Origin: Oceaniglobus indicus
GTDB lineage: Bacteria; Pseudomonadota; Alphaproteobacteria; Rhodobacterales; Rhodobacteraceae
Assembly: GCF_002751875.1 (NCBI RefSeq)
Contig: NZ_NMZM01000005.1
Coordinates: forward strand, 1-64,000
Direction: 5' to 3'
DNA: 64,000 bases
Shown: positions 25,321 to 35,310 of the stretch, piece after piece
How the letters are laid out: every line of letters begins with the position of its first letter
Position numbering within the stretch: position 1 is the stretch's first letter
The notes under the pieces: model-generated
The model's database searches: none
Seen by the model: the letters and a program-made list of their open reading frames with translations, nothing else
Told to the model about the DNA's origin: nothing
Translations under genes and position numbers: made by a program

Positions 25321-26982
25321 TCATCTCTGTGCCGTCGCCCATGCGGGATGCACCCAGGGTTCGGCATTTTCGGCCGCAAGGGGCGCACGTCCCAGGATGT
25401 GATCGCTCGCCTTCTCGCCCACCATGATCGATGGCGCGTTCAGGTTGCCATTGGTGATCTGCGGAAACACCGAACTGTCGGCCAGGCGCAGGCCATCCAC
25501 GCCGATCACCCTGCACATCGGGTCCACCACCGCGTCGGGATCGTCCGCCGCCCCCATCCGGGCGGTGCCACAGGGGTGATAGGCGCTCTCGGCGTGGTCG
25601 GCGATGAAGGCGTCGATCTCGGCGTCGCTCTGCACGCCCGGCCCCGGCTGGATCTCGCCGTCGGCAAAGCGGGCAAAGGCCGGCTGGCCGAAGATCTCGC
25701 GCGTCAGGCGGATGCAGGTGCGGAACTCGTCCCAATCCCGTTCATGGGACATATAGTTGAACCGGATCACCGGCGCGGCCGCCGGATCGGCGCTGCGCAG
25801 GGTGATGCGGCCGCGCGACAGGCTGCGCATGGGGCCGACGTGGGCCTGGAACCCGTGCCCTTCCGCCGCCGCCTGACCGTCGTAACGTACCGCTATGGGC
25901 AGGAAGTGATACTGGATGTCGGGGTATTCGATCCCGGCGCGGCTGCGGATGAAGGCGGCACTTTCGAATTGGTTGCTTGCGCCCGGCCCGCTGCCCGTGA
26001 ACATCCAGCGCGCCCCGACATAGGCCTTGCCCATCAGGTTCCAGTATCGAAACAGCGACACCGGCAGCTTGGCCTTCATCTGCACATAGACCTCCAGATG
26101 ATCCTGCAGGTTGCCGCCGACACCGGGACGGTCCGCCACAACGTCGATCCCGTGATCGCGCAGGTGCGCCGCCGGCCCGATCCCCGACAGCATCAACAGC
26201 TTGGGGGAATTGACCGACGAAGCCGCCAATATCACCTCGCGGCGCGCCCGGACCGTCTCGACGCGTCCCTTGCGGCGAACGCTGACGCCGGTGGCGCGGC
26301 CCTCGACGATCTCGATCCGTTCGACCAGTCCGTTGACCAGCGTGCAATTCGCCCGCTTCAGCGCCGGACGCAGATAGGCATTGGCCGCCGACCAGCGCCG
26401 CCCGCGCCAGATCGTCGCCTCCATCGGGCCGAACCCTTCCTGCTGACGACCGTTATAGTCGTCGGTCGTCTCGTATCCCGCCTGTGCGCCGGCCTCGACA
26501 AAGGCGCGGGTCAGCACATTGTCCCGCATCCCGCGCGAGACATGCAGCGGCCCGTCGGTGCCCCGCCACGTCGGATCGCCGCCGTGGCCGCCGTCGTGCC
26601 AATGTTCCATCCGCTTGAAATACGGCAGAACATCGGCAAAGCCCCAGCCGGTTGCCCCCATCCCGGCCCAGGTGTCGTAATCGCGGGGATGGCCGCGGAC
26701 ATAGACCATGCCGTTGATCGAACTCGATCCGCCGATCACCTTGCCGCGCGGCGTCGCCAGCGTGCGGTTGTTCAGATGCGGTTCGGGTTCGGTGCGATAG
26801 CCCCAGTCATAGCGCGGCATGTTCATCGGAAACGACAACGCGCCGGGCATCTGGATGAACGGCCCCGCGTCCGACCCGCCATGTTCGATGACGATGACCG
26901 ACGCACCTGATTCCGACAGGCGATAGGCCATGGCACACCCGGCCGACCCTGCGCCGACGATGACGAAATCTGCCTCCATCAT
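25321..26982 (-). CDS. betA: Choline dehydrogenase
   Basis: The 553-residue GMC oxidoreductase has the FAD dinucleotide motif [18 protein letters not shown] at the N-terminus, the GMC signature [20 protein letters not shown], and the active-site region [12 protein letters not shown] with [19 protein letters not shown] near the C-terminus. It oxidises choline to betaine aldehyde at the membrane. It lies downstream of betB on the same strand (gap about 106 bases) and belongs to the bet cluster. Two adjacent ATG codons (26982 and 26979) follow a GGGGTGG site. Confidence 0.95.
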   Translation of the reverse strand: MMEADFVIVGAGSAGCAMAYRLSESGASVIVIEHGGSDAGPFIQMPGALSFPMNMPRYDWGYRTEPEPHLNNRTLATPRGKVIGGSSSINGMVYVRGHPRDYDTWAGMGATGWGFADVLPYFKRMEHWHDGGHGGDPTWRGTDGPLHVSRGMRDNVLTRAFVEAGAQAGYETTDDYNGRQQEGFGPMEATIWRGRRWSAANAYLRPALKRANCTLVNGLVERIEIVEGRATGVSVRRKGRVETVRARREVILAASSVNSPKLLMLSGIGPAAHLRDHGIDVVADRPGVGGNLQDHLEVYVQMKAKLPVSLFRYWNLMGKAYVGARWMFTGSGPGASNQFESAAFIRSRAGIEYPDIQYHFLPIAVRYDGQAAAEGHGFQAHVGPMRSLSRGRITLRSADPAAAPVIRFNYMSHERDWDEFRTCIRLTREIFGQPAFARFADGEIQPGPGVQSDAEIDAFIADHAESAYHPCGTARMGAADDPDAVVDPMCRVIGVDGLRLADSSVFPQITNGNLNAPSIMVGEKASDHILGRAPLAAENAEPWVHPAWATAQR

Positions 26983-27088
26983 CGCCACCCCGCGCCATGG
27001 GGCGGCAGCATCGCGTCGCCGTGCCGCCTGGGAAGCAGGAATGCGCGGTAGCGCACCTTTGGATCAGCCTTGCCTCGGAAAAACACGC

Positions 27089-28543
27089 TCAAAACGGCGC
27101 CTCGACCGGGCCCATGCCGACATAGACCGACCGGACCTGCGAATAATGGTGGATCGCCTCTTTCGAGTTCTCGCGCCCCACGCCCGATTGCTTGACGCCG
27201 CCGAACGGCGCCTCGACCGGGGCCAGGTTGTAGGTGTTGATGTAACAGGTGCCCGCCTGAAACCCCTTCACCATGCGGTGCGCGCGGGTCAGATCGTTGG
27301 TGAACACGCCCGCGGCCAGCCCGTAGTCCGTGGCATTGGCCCGCGCCAGAACCTCGGCCTCGGTGTCGAAGTCCAGCACCGACAGGACCGGGCCGAAGAT
27401 CTCGTCCTTCGCAATCGTCATGTCGTCGGTGACATCGGTGAACACCGTCGGCTCCAGCCAGAAGCCCGGCCGCTCGACCCGGCTGCCGCCATGGGCCAGC
27501 GTGGCGCCGCCTTCAATCCCTTTGGCGATGAATCCCTGAACGATCTTCATCTGCCGCTCGCTGACCATCGGCCCGTATGTCGTGGCCGCATCCAGGGGAT
27601 CGCCCATCGTCACCGTCTTCAGCCGTTCGATCAGACGCGCGACAAAGGTCGCCCGGATCGACCGTTGCACGAAGACCCGCGTGCCGTTGGAACAGACCTG
27701 CCCCGTGGAATAGAAGTTGCCGAGGATCGCACCCGACACGGCGTCCTCGATATCCGCGTCCTCGAACACCACCAAGGGGGATTTGCCCCCCAGTTCCATG
27801 GTCACATGCTTCATGTCGGCGGCGGCGGCGGCATAGATCTTGCGCCCTGTCGGCACCGATCCGGTCAGCGAAACCTTGGCGACGCGGGGATCGCCCACCA
27901 GCGCGGCGCCCACCGTCCCCGCGCCCTGCACCACGTTGAACACGCCCGGCGGCGCGCCCGCCTCAACCAGGATCTCGGCCACCTTCAGTGCGCAGAGCGG
28001 CGTGGTTTCGGACGGCTTGAACACCATCGTATTGCCGCAGGCCAAGGCCGGCGCGGCCTTCCAGCAGGCGATCTGCGTCGGATAGTTCCAGGCGCCGATG
28101 CCGACGCACAGGCCCAGCGGTTCGCGCATGGTATAGACGAAATCATCACCCAGCTGGATGTGCTCGCCCGTCAGGCTGCCGGCCAGGCCGCCGAAATACT
28201 CCAACGCGTCGGCGCCGCTGGTCGCATCCGCCACCGAGGTTTCGGAGTATGGTTTGCCGGTGTCCAGCGTCTCGAGCACCGACAGATCATGGTTGCGGGC
28301 GCGCAGGATGTCGGCGGCGCGGCGCAGGATCCGCCCCCGCTCGGTTCCCGTCAAGGCCGCCCACTCGGCCTTGGCAGAGTCGGCCGAGGCCAGGGCACGC
28401 TCGATCACCGCCGGCGTCGCGGCGTGGACCTGTGCGATTTTCTCGCCACTGGCGGCATAGATGCAATCGATGACATCGCCGGCGCTGTCTTCGACATAGG
28501 CGCCATGGATGAAATGGCTGGCTGTGGGTTGGGCGTTGTGCAT
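27089..28543 (-). CDS. betB: Betaine aldehyde dehydrogenase
   Basis: The 484-residue aldehyde dehydrogenase shows the NAD-site [12 protein letters not shown], the catalytic Glu region [14 protein letters not shown] and the catalytic Cys in [16 protein letters not shown]. It converts betaine aldehyde to glycine betaine. The start MHNAQPTAS at 28543 is chosen; upstream sequence is the intergenic repeat-bearing gap to betC. It lies between betC and betA on one strand. Confidence 0.96.
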   Translation of the reverse strand: MHNAQPTASHFIHGAYVEDSAGDVIDCIYAASGEKIAQVHAATPAVIERALASADSAKAEWAALTGTERGRILRRAADILRARNHDLSVLETLDTGKPYSETSVADATSGADALEYFGGLAGSLTGEHIQLGDDFVYTMREPLGLCVGIGAWNYPTQIACWKAAPALACGNTMVFKPSETTPLCALKVAEILVEAGAPPGVFNVVQGAGTVGAALVGDPRVAKVSLTGSVPTGRKIYAAAAADMKHVTMELGGKSPLVVFEDADIEDAVSGAILGNFYSTGQVCSNGTRVFVQRSIRATFVARLIERLKTVTMGDPLDAATTYGPMVSERQMKIVQGFIAKGIEGGATLAHGGSRVERPGFWLEPTVFTDVTDDMTIAKDEIFGPVLSVLDFDTEAEVLARANATDYGLAAGVFTNDLTRAHRMVKGFQAGTCYINTYNLAPVEAPFGGVKQSGVGRENSKEAIHHYSQVRSVYVGMGPVEAPF

Positions 28544-28546
28544 TTC

Positions 28547-28568
28547 GAGTATTTTTCTCAGTAAGAAG
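28547..28568 (+). repeat. Dispersed intergenic repeat, copy B (right part only)
   Basis: GAGTATTT, then ttct, then CAGTAAGAAG matches the right-hand 22 bases of copy A almost exactly. The CCTCCGGCGG hairpin half is missing. It lies between betC and betB, in the opposite orientation to those genes, just upstream of the betB start, so it also occupies the betB leader. Confidence 0.65.
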
Positions 28569-28575
28569 TCAGGGG

Positions 28576-30084
28576 TCAGTCGCCACGCGGCACGCGGGCG
28601 ACGGCTTCGACGGTGTTCAGGTCCATGTGATTGCGCATGAACCGTTCGGACGCCTTTTGCAGCGGTTGGAAATCCCACGGGTAATAGCCGCCCTGGCGCA
28701 GCGCGTCATAGACGACCCGGCGCCGCGCCTGCGACGCGCGCACGTCGGCATCGAAGGCTTCCAGATCCCAACGGGCTGCCGCCATGACGCGGAACCGTTC
28801 CAGCGCGTCGGCCTGGGTGGGATCGTCGGCGAGGTTGGTCAGCTCGTGGGGATCGGCGTCGAGGTCGAACAATTGTTCGGGATCCAGCGCGCAGTTGGTG
28901 TATTTGTACTGCCCCACCCGCAGCGCGATCAGCGGGGAATACGACGCCTCGGCGGCGTATTCCATCGCCACCGGCGCCGTGCGCGGCGCGCCCTTTGCCG
29001 TCGGTACCAGGCTTTGGCCGTCGGTCCATGGCATGATCTCGGCGATGTCGATCCCCGCCAGGTCGCACAGCGTCGGGTTCACATCCAGCGTCGACACCGG
29101 CGTATCGATCCGCCGGGGCGTCAGGTCGGGCGCAGAGACCATCAGCGGCACGCGCGCCGAACCTTCGAGGAACGACATCTTGAACCACAGACCCCGTTCG
29201 CCCAGCATGTCGCCGTGATCCGAGACGAAGACGACATGCGCCGCCTGCCCCGTGCCGTCGAGCGCCCTCATCAACTCCCCGATCTTGTCATCGAGATACG
29301 AGATGTTGGCGAAATAGGCGCGGCGGGCGGCGCGGATGTGATCATCGGTGATATCGTAGCTGCGCCAGTCGTTGGCGTCGAAGATCCGCTGCGCGTGGGG
29401 ATCGTGGCCTTCGTAGGCGAAAGCCGGCACCTCGGGCAGCAGGTGGTCGCAATCGGCGTAGAGATCCCAATACCTGCGGCGCGCGACGTAAGGATCGTGG
29501 GGGTGGGTGAAACTGACAGTCAGGCACCAGGGGCGCGTGTCCTTGTTCCGGCCGAGATCGTACAGCTTCTGCACCCCGAAATGGGCGACCTCGTCGTCGT
29601 ATTCCATCTGGTTGGAGGTATCGGCCACACCGGCGCCGGTGACCGAGCCCATGTTGTGATACCACCAGTCGATCCGCTCGCCCGGCTTGCGGTAATCGGG
29701 TGTCCAGCCGAAATCGGCGGGATAGATATCGGTGGTCAGGCGCTGCTCGAACCCGTGCAGCTGGTCCGGGCCGACGAAATGCATCTTGCCCGCAAGGCAG
29801 GTCTGGTATCCCGCCCGGCGCAGGTGGTGGGCGAAGGTCGGGATATCGCTGCGAAATTCCGCCGCGTTGTCATAGACGCCGCTGCGCGAGGGCAGTTGGC
29901 CCGACATGAACCCGGCCCGCCCCGGCGCGCACAGCGGCGACGCGGTATAGGTGTTGGCAAACCGCACCGAGCGCGCCGCCAGCCGTTTCAGGTTGGGCGC
30001 GTGCAGCCAGTCGGCGGGGCCGTCGGGAAACAGCGTGCCGTTCAGCTGGTCCACCATGATGATCAGGATATTGGGTCGGCTCAC
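28576..30084 (-). CDS. betC: Choline-sulfatase
   Basis: The 502-residue sulfatase has the formylglycine signature [13 protein letters not shown] (C-x-P-x-R type, Cys near residue 52), an N-terminal metal-binding segment [17 protein letters not shown] and [17 protein letters not shown]. It cleaves choline-O-sulfate to choline and sulfate, feeding betA and betB. The C-terminal choline-sulfatase domain ([20 protein letters not shown]) is present. The start overlaps the betI stop by 4 bases (ATGA), so betI and betC are coupled. Confidence 0.95.
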   Translation of the reverse strand: MSRPNILIIMVDQLNGTLFPDGPADWLHAPNLKRLAARSVRFANTYTASPLCAPGRAGFMSGQLPSRSGVYDNAAEFRSDIPTFAHHLRRAGYQTCLAGKMHFVGPDQLHGFEQRLTTDIYPADFGWTPDYRKPGERIDWWYHNMGSVTGAGVADTSNQMEYDDEVAHFGVQKLYDLGRNKDTRPWCLTVSFTHPHDPYVARRRYWDLYADCDHLLPEVPAFAYEGHDPHAQRIFDANDWRSYDITDDHIRAARRAYFANISYLDDKIGELMRALDGTGQAAHVVFVSDHGDMLGERGLWFKMSFLEGSARVPLMVSAPDLTPRRIDTPVSTLDVNPTLCDLAGIDIAEIMPWTDGQSLVPTAKGAPRTAPVAMEYAAEASYSPLIALRVGQYKYTNCALDPEQLFDLDADPHELTNLADDPTQADALERFRVMAAARWDLEAFDADVRASQARRRVVYDALRQGGYYPWDFQPLQKASERFMRNHMDLNTVEAVARVPRGD

Positions 30085-30656
30085 GACGTCGCCTCCATGA
30101 ATTGCGCCGCCACGTTCAGGACCTGCGCCGCCGCCTGAGCGCCGTCGGGGCCATCGCCCGATGCCGCCCGGATATACAGTCCGTCGATCAGCGCCCCGAT
30201 CACAGCGGCCACCGCCACGGGATCGGCCACCAGCGGGCGCAGGGCATCGACCAGGTTCGAGCGCAGACGCCGCCGATACACCCGCAGCAGGCGTTCGGCT
30301 TCGGGCACGACGCGGGCCTGGACGTAGAAGTTCAGCCAGGCGTTCACCACCTCGTCGCGGAAGTTGCCGGCCTCGAAACTGGCGTGGACGATCCGGTTCA
30401 GCCGATCGCGCGGGTCGGTGACGCCGGACAGCGCACCGCGCACCGCGGCGCCATAGACCGTCAGCAGATGGCGCATCGCCGCCAGGAAGATCTGGTCCTT
30501 GCCGCCGAAATAATGGTGCGCCAGCGCGGTCGACATACCGGCGCGCCGCGCGATCTGGGCCACCGTCACGTCCAGCGACCCGCTGCGCCCGATCTCGTGG
30601 ATCGTCGCTTGGACCAGCGCCGCACGCCTGATAGGCTCCATTCCGAGTTTCGGCAT
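30081..30656 (-). CDS. betI: TetR-family choline-responsive repressor
   Basis: The 191-residue regulator has an N-terminal TetR helix-turn-helix (IARRAGMSTALAHHYFGGKD near residues 33-52) and the BetI C-terminal ligand domain. In enterobacteria and rhizobia BetI represses the bet genes until choline is present. It is the first gene of the betI-betC-betB-betA run and diverges from choX; a perfect palindrome sits between the two start codons. The start MPKLGMEPIRR matches the BetI family start. Confidence 0.95.
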   Translation of the reverse strand: MPKLGMEPIRRAALVQATIHEIGRSGSLDVTVAQIARRAGMSTALAHHYFGGKDQIFLAAMRHLLTVYGAAVRGALSGVTDPRDRLNRIVHASFEAGNFRDEVVNAWLNFYVQARVVPEAERLLRVYRRRLRSNLVDALRPLVADPVAVAAVIGALIDGLYIRAASGDGPDGAQAAAQVLNVAAQFMEATS

Positions 30657-30699
30657 TTTTACTCTCTATGCTTGCCAGACCACCTTTAACCGGCCTTTA

Positions 30700-30713
30700 A
30701 TTGACCGGTCAAT
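30700..30713. promoter_or_regulatory. Candidate BetI operator
   Basis: ATTGACCGGTCAAT is a perfect 14-base palindrome in the 77-base gap between the divergent betI and choX genes, 43 bases before betI and 20 before choX. Its ATTGA/TCAAT arms resemble known BetI boxes. Binding here could control both the bet and cho transcripts. Confidence 0.8.
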
Positions 30714-30733
30714 CAACAAAAGGACGCACCCTC

Positions 30734-31660
30734 ATGCTGATGAAAGCCACCGTTTCGACCCTTGCCCTTGCCGTTTCGGCGACAATCGCCATGGCCGATT
30801 GCGACGAGATCACCTTTGCCGACGTCGGCTGGACCGACATCACGGCCACGACCGCCGCCACGACCGTCGTGCTGGACGCGCTGGGATATGAAACCGATAT
30901 CAAGGTGCTGTCGGTGCCTGTCACCTATACCTCGATGGCCAATGGCGACATCGACGTGTTCCTGGGCAACTGGATGCCCACGATGGAAGCCGACCTGGCC
31001 CCCTATCGCGAGGCAGGCACGGTCGATACCGTGCGCACCAACCTGGAGGGGGCGAAATACACCCTGGCGGTGAATGCCGCCGCCGCAAAGATGGGCATCG
31101 ACGGCTTTGACGACATCGCCGCCAATGCCGAGGCGCTCGAGTCCAAGATCTATGGCATCGAGCCGGGCAACGACGGCAATCGCCTGATCCTGTCGATGAT
31201 CGAACAGGACGCCTTCGGCCTGAAGGATTTCGAGGTCGTCGAAAGCTCGGAACAGGGGATGCTGGCGCAGGTCGCGCGTGCTGACCGGCGCGACGAACCG
31301 GTCGTCTTCCTGGGCTGGGAGCCGCACCCGATGAACGCCGCCTTCGACATGCAATACCTGACCGGCGGTGACGATTTCTTCGGCCCCAACCTTGGCGGCG
31401 CGACCGTGCATACCAACGTGCGCGCGGGTTACACCAAGGAGTGTCCGAACGTCGGCACCCTGCTGAAGAACCTTGCCTTCAGCCTTGAGATGGAGAACGA
31501 GATCATGGGCGCGATCCTGAACGACGGCACCGCCCCGCGCGAGGCCGCGACCGCCTGGCTCAAGGCGCATCCCGGCGTGCTGGGCGGCTGGCTTGCGGGT
31601 GTGAACACGAAGGACGGCAAGCCGGGCGAAGCCGCCGTGCGCGCCGAACTGGGCCTCTAA
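30734..31660 (+). CDS. choX: Choline ABC transporter substrate-binding protein
   Basis: The 308-residue protein has a Sec signal peptide (KATVSTLALAVSATIAMA, cleaved before DCDEI) and the ChoX/OpuAC fold, with TFADVGWTDITATTA and DVFLGNWMPTMEADLAPY, which hold the aromatic choline cage. It captures choline in the periplasm for ChoW and ChoV. An in-frame upstream ATG-like codon at 30701 lies within the operator and is not the start. It is first of the choX-thpR-choW-choV transcript. Confidence 0.95.
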   Translation: MLMKATVSTLALAVSATIAMADCDEITFADVGWTDITATTAATTVVLDALGYETDIKVLSVPVTYTSMANGDIDVFLGNWMPTMEADLAPYREAGTVDTVRTNLEGAKYTLAVNAAAAKMGIDGFDDIAANAEALESKIYGIEPGNDGNRLILSMIEQDAFGLKDFEVVESSEQGMLAQVARADRRDEPVVFLGWEPHPMNAAFDMQYLTGGDDFFGPNLGGATVHTNVRAGYTKECPNVGTLLKNLAFSLEMENEIMGAILNDGTAPREAATAWLKAHPGVLGGWLAGVNTKDGKPGEAAVRAELGL

Positions 31661-31664
31661 GCGC

Positions 31665-32255
31665 ATGCGGGCGTTCGTGGCGCTGGATCTGCCGGACGAC
31701 ATGGCCGATGCGCTGGATCGCCTGCAGGACAAACTGACCGTCGGCCGGCACGTTCCGGCCGACGACTTCCACCTGACGTTGGCGTTTCTGGGCGACACCA
31801 CGCCCGATACGCTCGAGGAGCTGCATCACCGGCTCGACATGATGACATGGCCGGTGCTGTCGCTGGCCGTCACGGGTATCGACATCTTCGGCACCGCCAA
31901 TCCCCGGGCCCTTTATGCGCGGATCGACGGCGGTGCGCCGCTTTCAGCTTTGCAAAAACGGATCGAGACCTTTGCCCGCGCCGCCGGCATCGACCTGCCC
32001 CGCCGCCGCTTCGTGCCCCATGTGACTTTGGCGCGGTTCTCCAACACCATGCCCGAGGACCAGATGGCCAAGGTCGGCCGCTTCCTGTCTGCCCACGGCG
32101 ACTGGACCATGCCGCCTTTTGCGCCGCCCTCGCTGACGCTTTATCGTTCGCACCTGTCGGAAGGCGGCCCGATCTATGAAGCGCTGGAGCGATACGGCCC
32201 CGCCGGCCCGCTCGGCGATCAGGGTCAGGTGGGTCATGTTCACTGGATGGAATGA
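31665..32255 (+). CDS. thpR: RNA 2',3'-cyclic phosphodiesterase (2H family)
   Basis: The 196-residue protein carries both HxTx motifs of the 2H phosphoesterases, FHLTLAFLG (His36) and PHVTLARFS, and the RAFVALDLPDDM opening of ThpR (LigT). These enzymes open 2',3'-cyclic phosphate ends of RNA. The gene starts 4 bases after choX and precedes choW, inside the choline uptake operon, where it has no evident metabolic link. The last 40 residues (LYRSHLSEGGPIYEALERYG) match the family end, so it is intact. Confidence 0.92.
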   Translation: MRAFVALDLPDDMADALDRLQDKLTVGRHVPADDFHLTLAFLGDTTPDTLEELHHRLDMMTWPVLSLAVTGIDIFGTANPRALYARIDGGAPLSALQKRIETFARAAGIDLPRRRFVPHVTLARFSNTMPEDQMAKVGRFLSAHGDWTMPPFAPPSLTLYRSHLSEGGPIYEALERYGPAGPLGDQGQVGHVHWME

Positions 32256-32369
32256 ACCCGACAGGCGCGGTGATCTCTCGGCCATGGGCGGTTGCGCTGG
32301 ATACAAACCTTTTCATTGGCCCCACCACCCGCCATGGTGCCACAACCGCGACAGGAGACGACACCACCC

Positions 32370-33203
32370 ATGGACTGGCTGACGCAAACCAAGATCCCCA
32401 TCGGACAGGGCGCGCGTGCCGTGTTCGACTGGCTACAAATCAACGGGGCGTGGTTCTTCGACGGCCTGGCCGATGCCATGGACACGGTGATCGACGCCAT
32501 CCTCTGGGCGTTCCTGACCCCGCACCCCCTGATCATCGTGGCGATTTTCGTCGCCATAACCTGGGCGCTGCAACGCAACTGGCGGATCTGCCTGCTGATC
32601 GTGGCCGGCTTCCTGTTCATCCTGAACCAGGGGTACTGGGAGGCGACGATGGAATCGCTGACCCTGGTCTTGTCGGCCTGCATCGTCTGCATGGGGGTGG
32701 GCGTGCCCATCGGCATCGCCTGCGCGCATCGCCCGAAACTGTATTCCTTCGTCCAGCCGATCCTGGACCTGATGCAGACCCTGCCCACGTTCGTCTACCT
32801 GATCCCGACGGTGATCTTCTTCGGCATCGGCACCTTCGCCGGACTGGTGGCAACCATCGTCTTCGTCCTGCCCGCCCCGATCCGCCTGACCCAGCTCGGC
32901 GTGGCGCAAACGCCGACGGCGCTGCTCGAGGCGGCCCAGGCGTTCGGCGCGACGCGACGCCAGATCCTGTGGAAGGTCGAACTTCCCTCGGCCTTTCCGC
33001 AGATCATGGCGGGGCTGAACCAGACGATCATGCTGTCGCTGTCGATGGTCGTGATCGCGGGGCTGGTCGGTGCCGACGGCTTGGGCATTCCCGTCGTGCG
33101 GGCCCTGAACACCGTCAACGCCGCCCTCGGGTTTGAATCGGGCTTCGTCATCGTCGTCGTCGCAATCATGCTGGATCGAATGCTAAGGGTGAACCGGAAA
33201 TGA
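32370..33203 (+). CDS. choW: Choline ABC transporter permease
   Basis: The 277-residue protein has about six membrane helices and a type 1 permease loop (EAAQAFGATRRQILWKVELP). It matches the ChoW/ProW/OpuAB family. It starts at MDWLTQTKIP, with AGGAGA 12 bases before it; the in-frame stretch up to 32292 overlaps no conserved sequence. The gap to thpR is about 114 bases. The stop overlaps the choV start by 4 bases. Confidence 0.94.
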   Translation: MDWLTQTKIPIGQGARAVFDWLQINGAWFFDGLADAMDTVIDAILWAFLTPHPLIIVAIFVAITWALQRNWRICLLIVAGFLFILNQGYWEATMESLTLVLSACIVCMGVGVPIGIACAHRPKLYSFVQPILDLMQTLPTFVYLIPTVIFFGIGTFAGLVATIVFVLPAPIRLTQLGVAQTPTALLEAAQAFGATRRQILWKVELPSAFPQIMAGLNQTIMLSLSMVVIAGLVGADGLGIPVVRALNTVNAALGFESGFVIVVVAIMLDRMLRVNRK

Positions 33204-34285
33204 ACAAGTCACCCCGAAAGCACCCCGCGGTCATCTTCGACAAGGTCAGCATCGTCTTCGGCGACCACCCCGAAGCCGCCCTGCCCCTGATGGATGCCGG
33301 CAAGCAACGCTCGGAAATCCAGGCCGAAACCGGTCAGGTTCTGGGAGTGCACGATTGCTCACTGACCGTCGAGGCCGGCGAAATCCTCGTTCTGATGGGC
33401 CTGTCCGGCTCGGGCAAGTCCACGCTGCTGCGCGCGGTCAACGGGCTGAACCCCGTCTGTCGCGGATCGGTCACGATCGACGACGGCGAATGGCGCTGCG
33501 ACGTCACCCATGCCAGCCGCGCCGACCTGCGGCGTGTGCGGCTGCAATCCGTATCGATGGTCTTTCAGCAATTCGGCCTGCTGCCATGGCGATCGGTCCG
33601 CGACAATGTCGCGCTGGGGCTGGAATTCGGCGGCATGTCGAAGGAGGATCGCCTGCAGAAAGCGACCGAGCAACTGGCCCTGGTGGGGCTTTCGGATTGG
33701 GCCGACCGCAAGGTTTCGGACCTGTCAGGCGGAATGCAGCAGCGGGTCGGTCTGGCCCGTGCCTTCGCCACCGATGCCCCGATCCTGCTGATGGACGAGC
33801 CGTTCTCGGCCCTTGACCCGCTGATCCGCAACCGGCTGCAGGATGAACTCCTCGACCTTCAGAAAAAACTCAGCCGAACCATCGTTTTCGTCTCCCACGA
33901 TCTGGACGAGGCGTTCAAGATCGGCAACCGCATCGCCATCATGGAAGGCGGGCGGATCGTGCAATACGGCACCCCGCGGGACATTTTCCAGAATCCCGCC
34001 AACGATTACGTCGCCGAATTCGTCGCCCACATGAACCCGCTCGGGGTGCTGACGGCCCGGGACGTGATGGAGCCGGGCCAGGCGGACTTGACGCGCAGCA
34101 CCGATGCGGAAACCGCCATCGCCGATATCCTGCCGATGTTCGAAAACGACCCCACGCCGATCACGGTCACGGAAAACGATGCGCCCGTGGGCAAGATCAC
34201 GCCGGCCTCCGTCTTCACCCGCCTGACCCCCGACGATTCCGCCGCATCACAGGATGTGCCACAAGGTGACCGGGTCGCGCGCTGA
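33200..34285 (+). CDS. choV: Choline ABC transporter ATPase
   Basis: The 361-residue ATPase has Walker A GLSGSGKST, a glycine-betaine-type Q-loop SMVFQQFGLLPW, signature LSGGMQQRVGLARA and Walker B ILLMDEPFSALDP. A C-terminal extension of about 90 residues holds only a rudimentary CBS-like part (AIADILPMFENDPTPITV). In OpuA-type importers that extension senses ionic strength; here it seems reduced, fitting choline use for catabolism as well as osmoprotection. It is the last gene of the operon. Confidence 0.95.
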   Translation: MNKSPRKHPAVIFDKVSIVFGDHPEAALPLMDAGKQRSEIQAETGQVLGVHDCSLTVEAGEILVLMGLSGSGKSTLLRAVNGLNPVCRGSVTIDDGEWRCDVTHASRADLRRVRLQSVSMVFQQFGLLPWRSVRDNVALGLEFGGMSKEDRLQKATEQLALVGLSDWADRKVSDLSGGMQQRVGLARAFATDAPILLMDEPFSALDPLIRNRLQDELLDLQKKLSRTIVFVSHDLDEAFKIGNRIAIMEGGRIVQYGTPRDIFQNPANDYVAEFVAHMNPLGVLTARDVMEPGQADLTRSTDAETAIADILPMFENDPTPITVTENDAPVGKITPASVFTRLTPDDSAASQDVPQGDRVAR

Positions 34286-34333
34286 GCCGATGGAACGCGT
34301 CTTGAAATCAATGAGGGCCACGGCAGAAAGCCG

Positions 34334-34366
34334 CTTCTCATTGACCGAAATACTCCCGCCGGAGGC
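34334..34366 (-). repeat. Dispersed 33-base intergenic repeat, copy C (full)
   Basis: On the minus strand it reads GCCTCCGGCGGGAGTATTT, then cggt, then CAATGAGAAG. The first 19 bases equal copy A exactly. It lies in the gap between the convergent choV and DMT transporter genes, where it could act as a shared 3'-end hairpin. Confidence 0.8.
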
Positions 34367-34416
34367 ATTCGACAGCGCGTTTGCGCGCTGGTGGCCGCAA
34401 ACATGGCCGGGCCGGT

Positions 34417-35310
34417 CTAATGGTGGTCGGTCGGAATGCGGCGCGCCCGGCGCTTGAGAACGGCCTCGCGCCATGTGATGAAGCTGACCGACCCGAGGAT
34501 GAGCACACCCCCCACGATGACCCAGATGTCCACCTTTTCGCCGAACGCAAGCGCGCCCAGCAGCGTCGCCCAGACCAGTTGCAGAAACGTGACCGGCTGC
34601 GTCACCGCGATCGGGGCGGCCCGAAAGGCCAGGGTCATCGTGAAATGGCCTCCGGTCGCCAGGGTCGCGATGACGAAAAGAAGCCCCAGTTCGCGGGCGT
34701 TGGGGGTCACCCAGTCGGCCAGCGCGAAGGGCGCCAGGACAATCGTCACGGTGATCGACAGCAGCGCAACCACCGCAAGCGGCGGCAGTCGATCGGCAAG
34801 CCTTTTGGCCAAGAGATAGGACGCCGCGAACATCAGCGTCGTGCCCAGCATGGCGATATGGCCCGGCGTCACCTCGCGCAGACCTGGCCGCAGGATGATC
34901 AGCGCCCCGAGCAGGCCGCAGATCACAGCCGCAATCCGCCGCGCCGCCAGCTTTTCGCTCAGGAACAGCGCCGCGCCGAGGGTGACATAGATCGGCACGA
35001 GATAATTCATCGCCGTGACTTCCGCCAAGGGGATCCGGGTCATCGCGAAGAACCACAGGATCACCCCGAAACCATGCACAAGCCCCCGTGCCGCCGACAG
35101 CGTCAGGTCGGCACGCCCGAGGTTGGCGGCCATCAACGACTTGAGCATCGGGATCAGGAACACCAGCCCCAGCACATATCGCAGGAAGGCCGACTCGGCC
35201 GCGGGGATCCGTCCGCCGACCATCTTGACCCCTGCGGTGACTCCCACGAACAGGGCGCCCGTCAACAGCATCCAGGCGACGCCGACCATCGGTTGCGCGG
35301 GCCTGCTCAC
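34417..35310 (-). CDS. EamA/DMT-family transporter
   Basis: The 297-residue protein has ten predicted membrane helices in two EamA repeats (VGVAWMLLTGALFVGV and MLGTTLMFAASYLLAK open them). Proteins of this family export amino acids, purines or other metabolites; the substrate is not known. A GTG at 35310 overlaps the stop of the upstream LysE-type gene (GTGA) and is the likely start, while an ATG lies seven codons downstream. The overlap suggests the two exporters are made together. Confidence 0.85.
   Translation of the reverse strand: MSRPAQPMVGVAWMLLTGALFVGVTAGVKMVGGRIPAAESAFLRYVLGLVFLIPMLKSLMAANLGRADLTLSAARGLVHGFGVILWFFAMTRIPLAEVTAMNYLVPIYVTLGAALFLSEKLAARRIAAVICGLLGALIILRPGLREVTPGHIAMLGTTLMFAASYLLAKRLADRLPPLAVVALLSITVTIVLAPFALADWVTPNARELGLLFVIATLATGGHFTMTLAFRAAPIAVTQPVTFLQLVWATLLGALAFGEKVDIWVIVGGVLILGSVSFITWREAVLKRRARRIPTDHH

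Noticed and set aside
26930-30138. Long plus-strand frames opposite betB and betC
   Set aside because: They are antisense to complete enzymes with intact active sites.
31945-31960. Single TTTGCAAA inside thpR considered as another ScfR-type box
   Set aside because: It is unpaired and lies within a coding sequence, so chance is the simpler reading.
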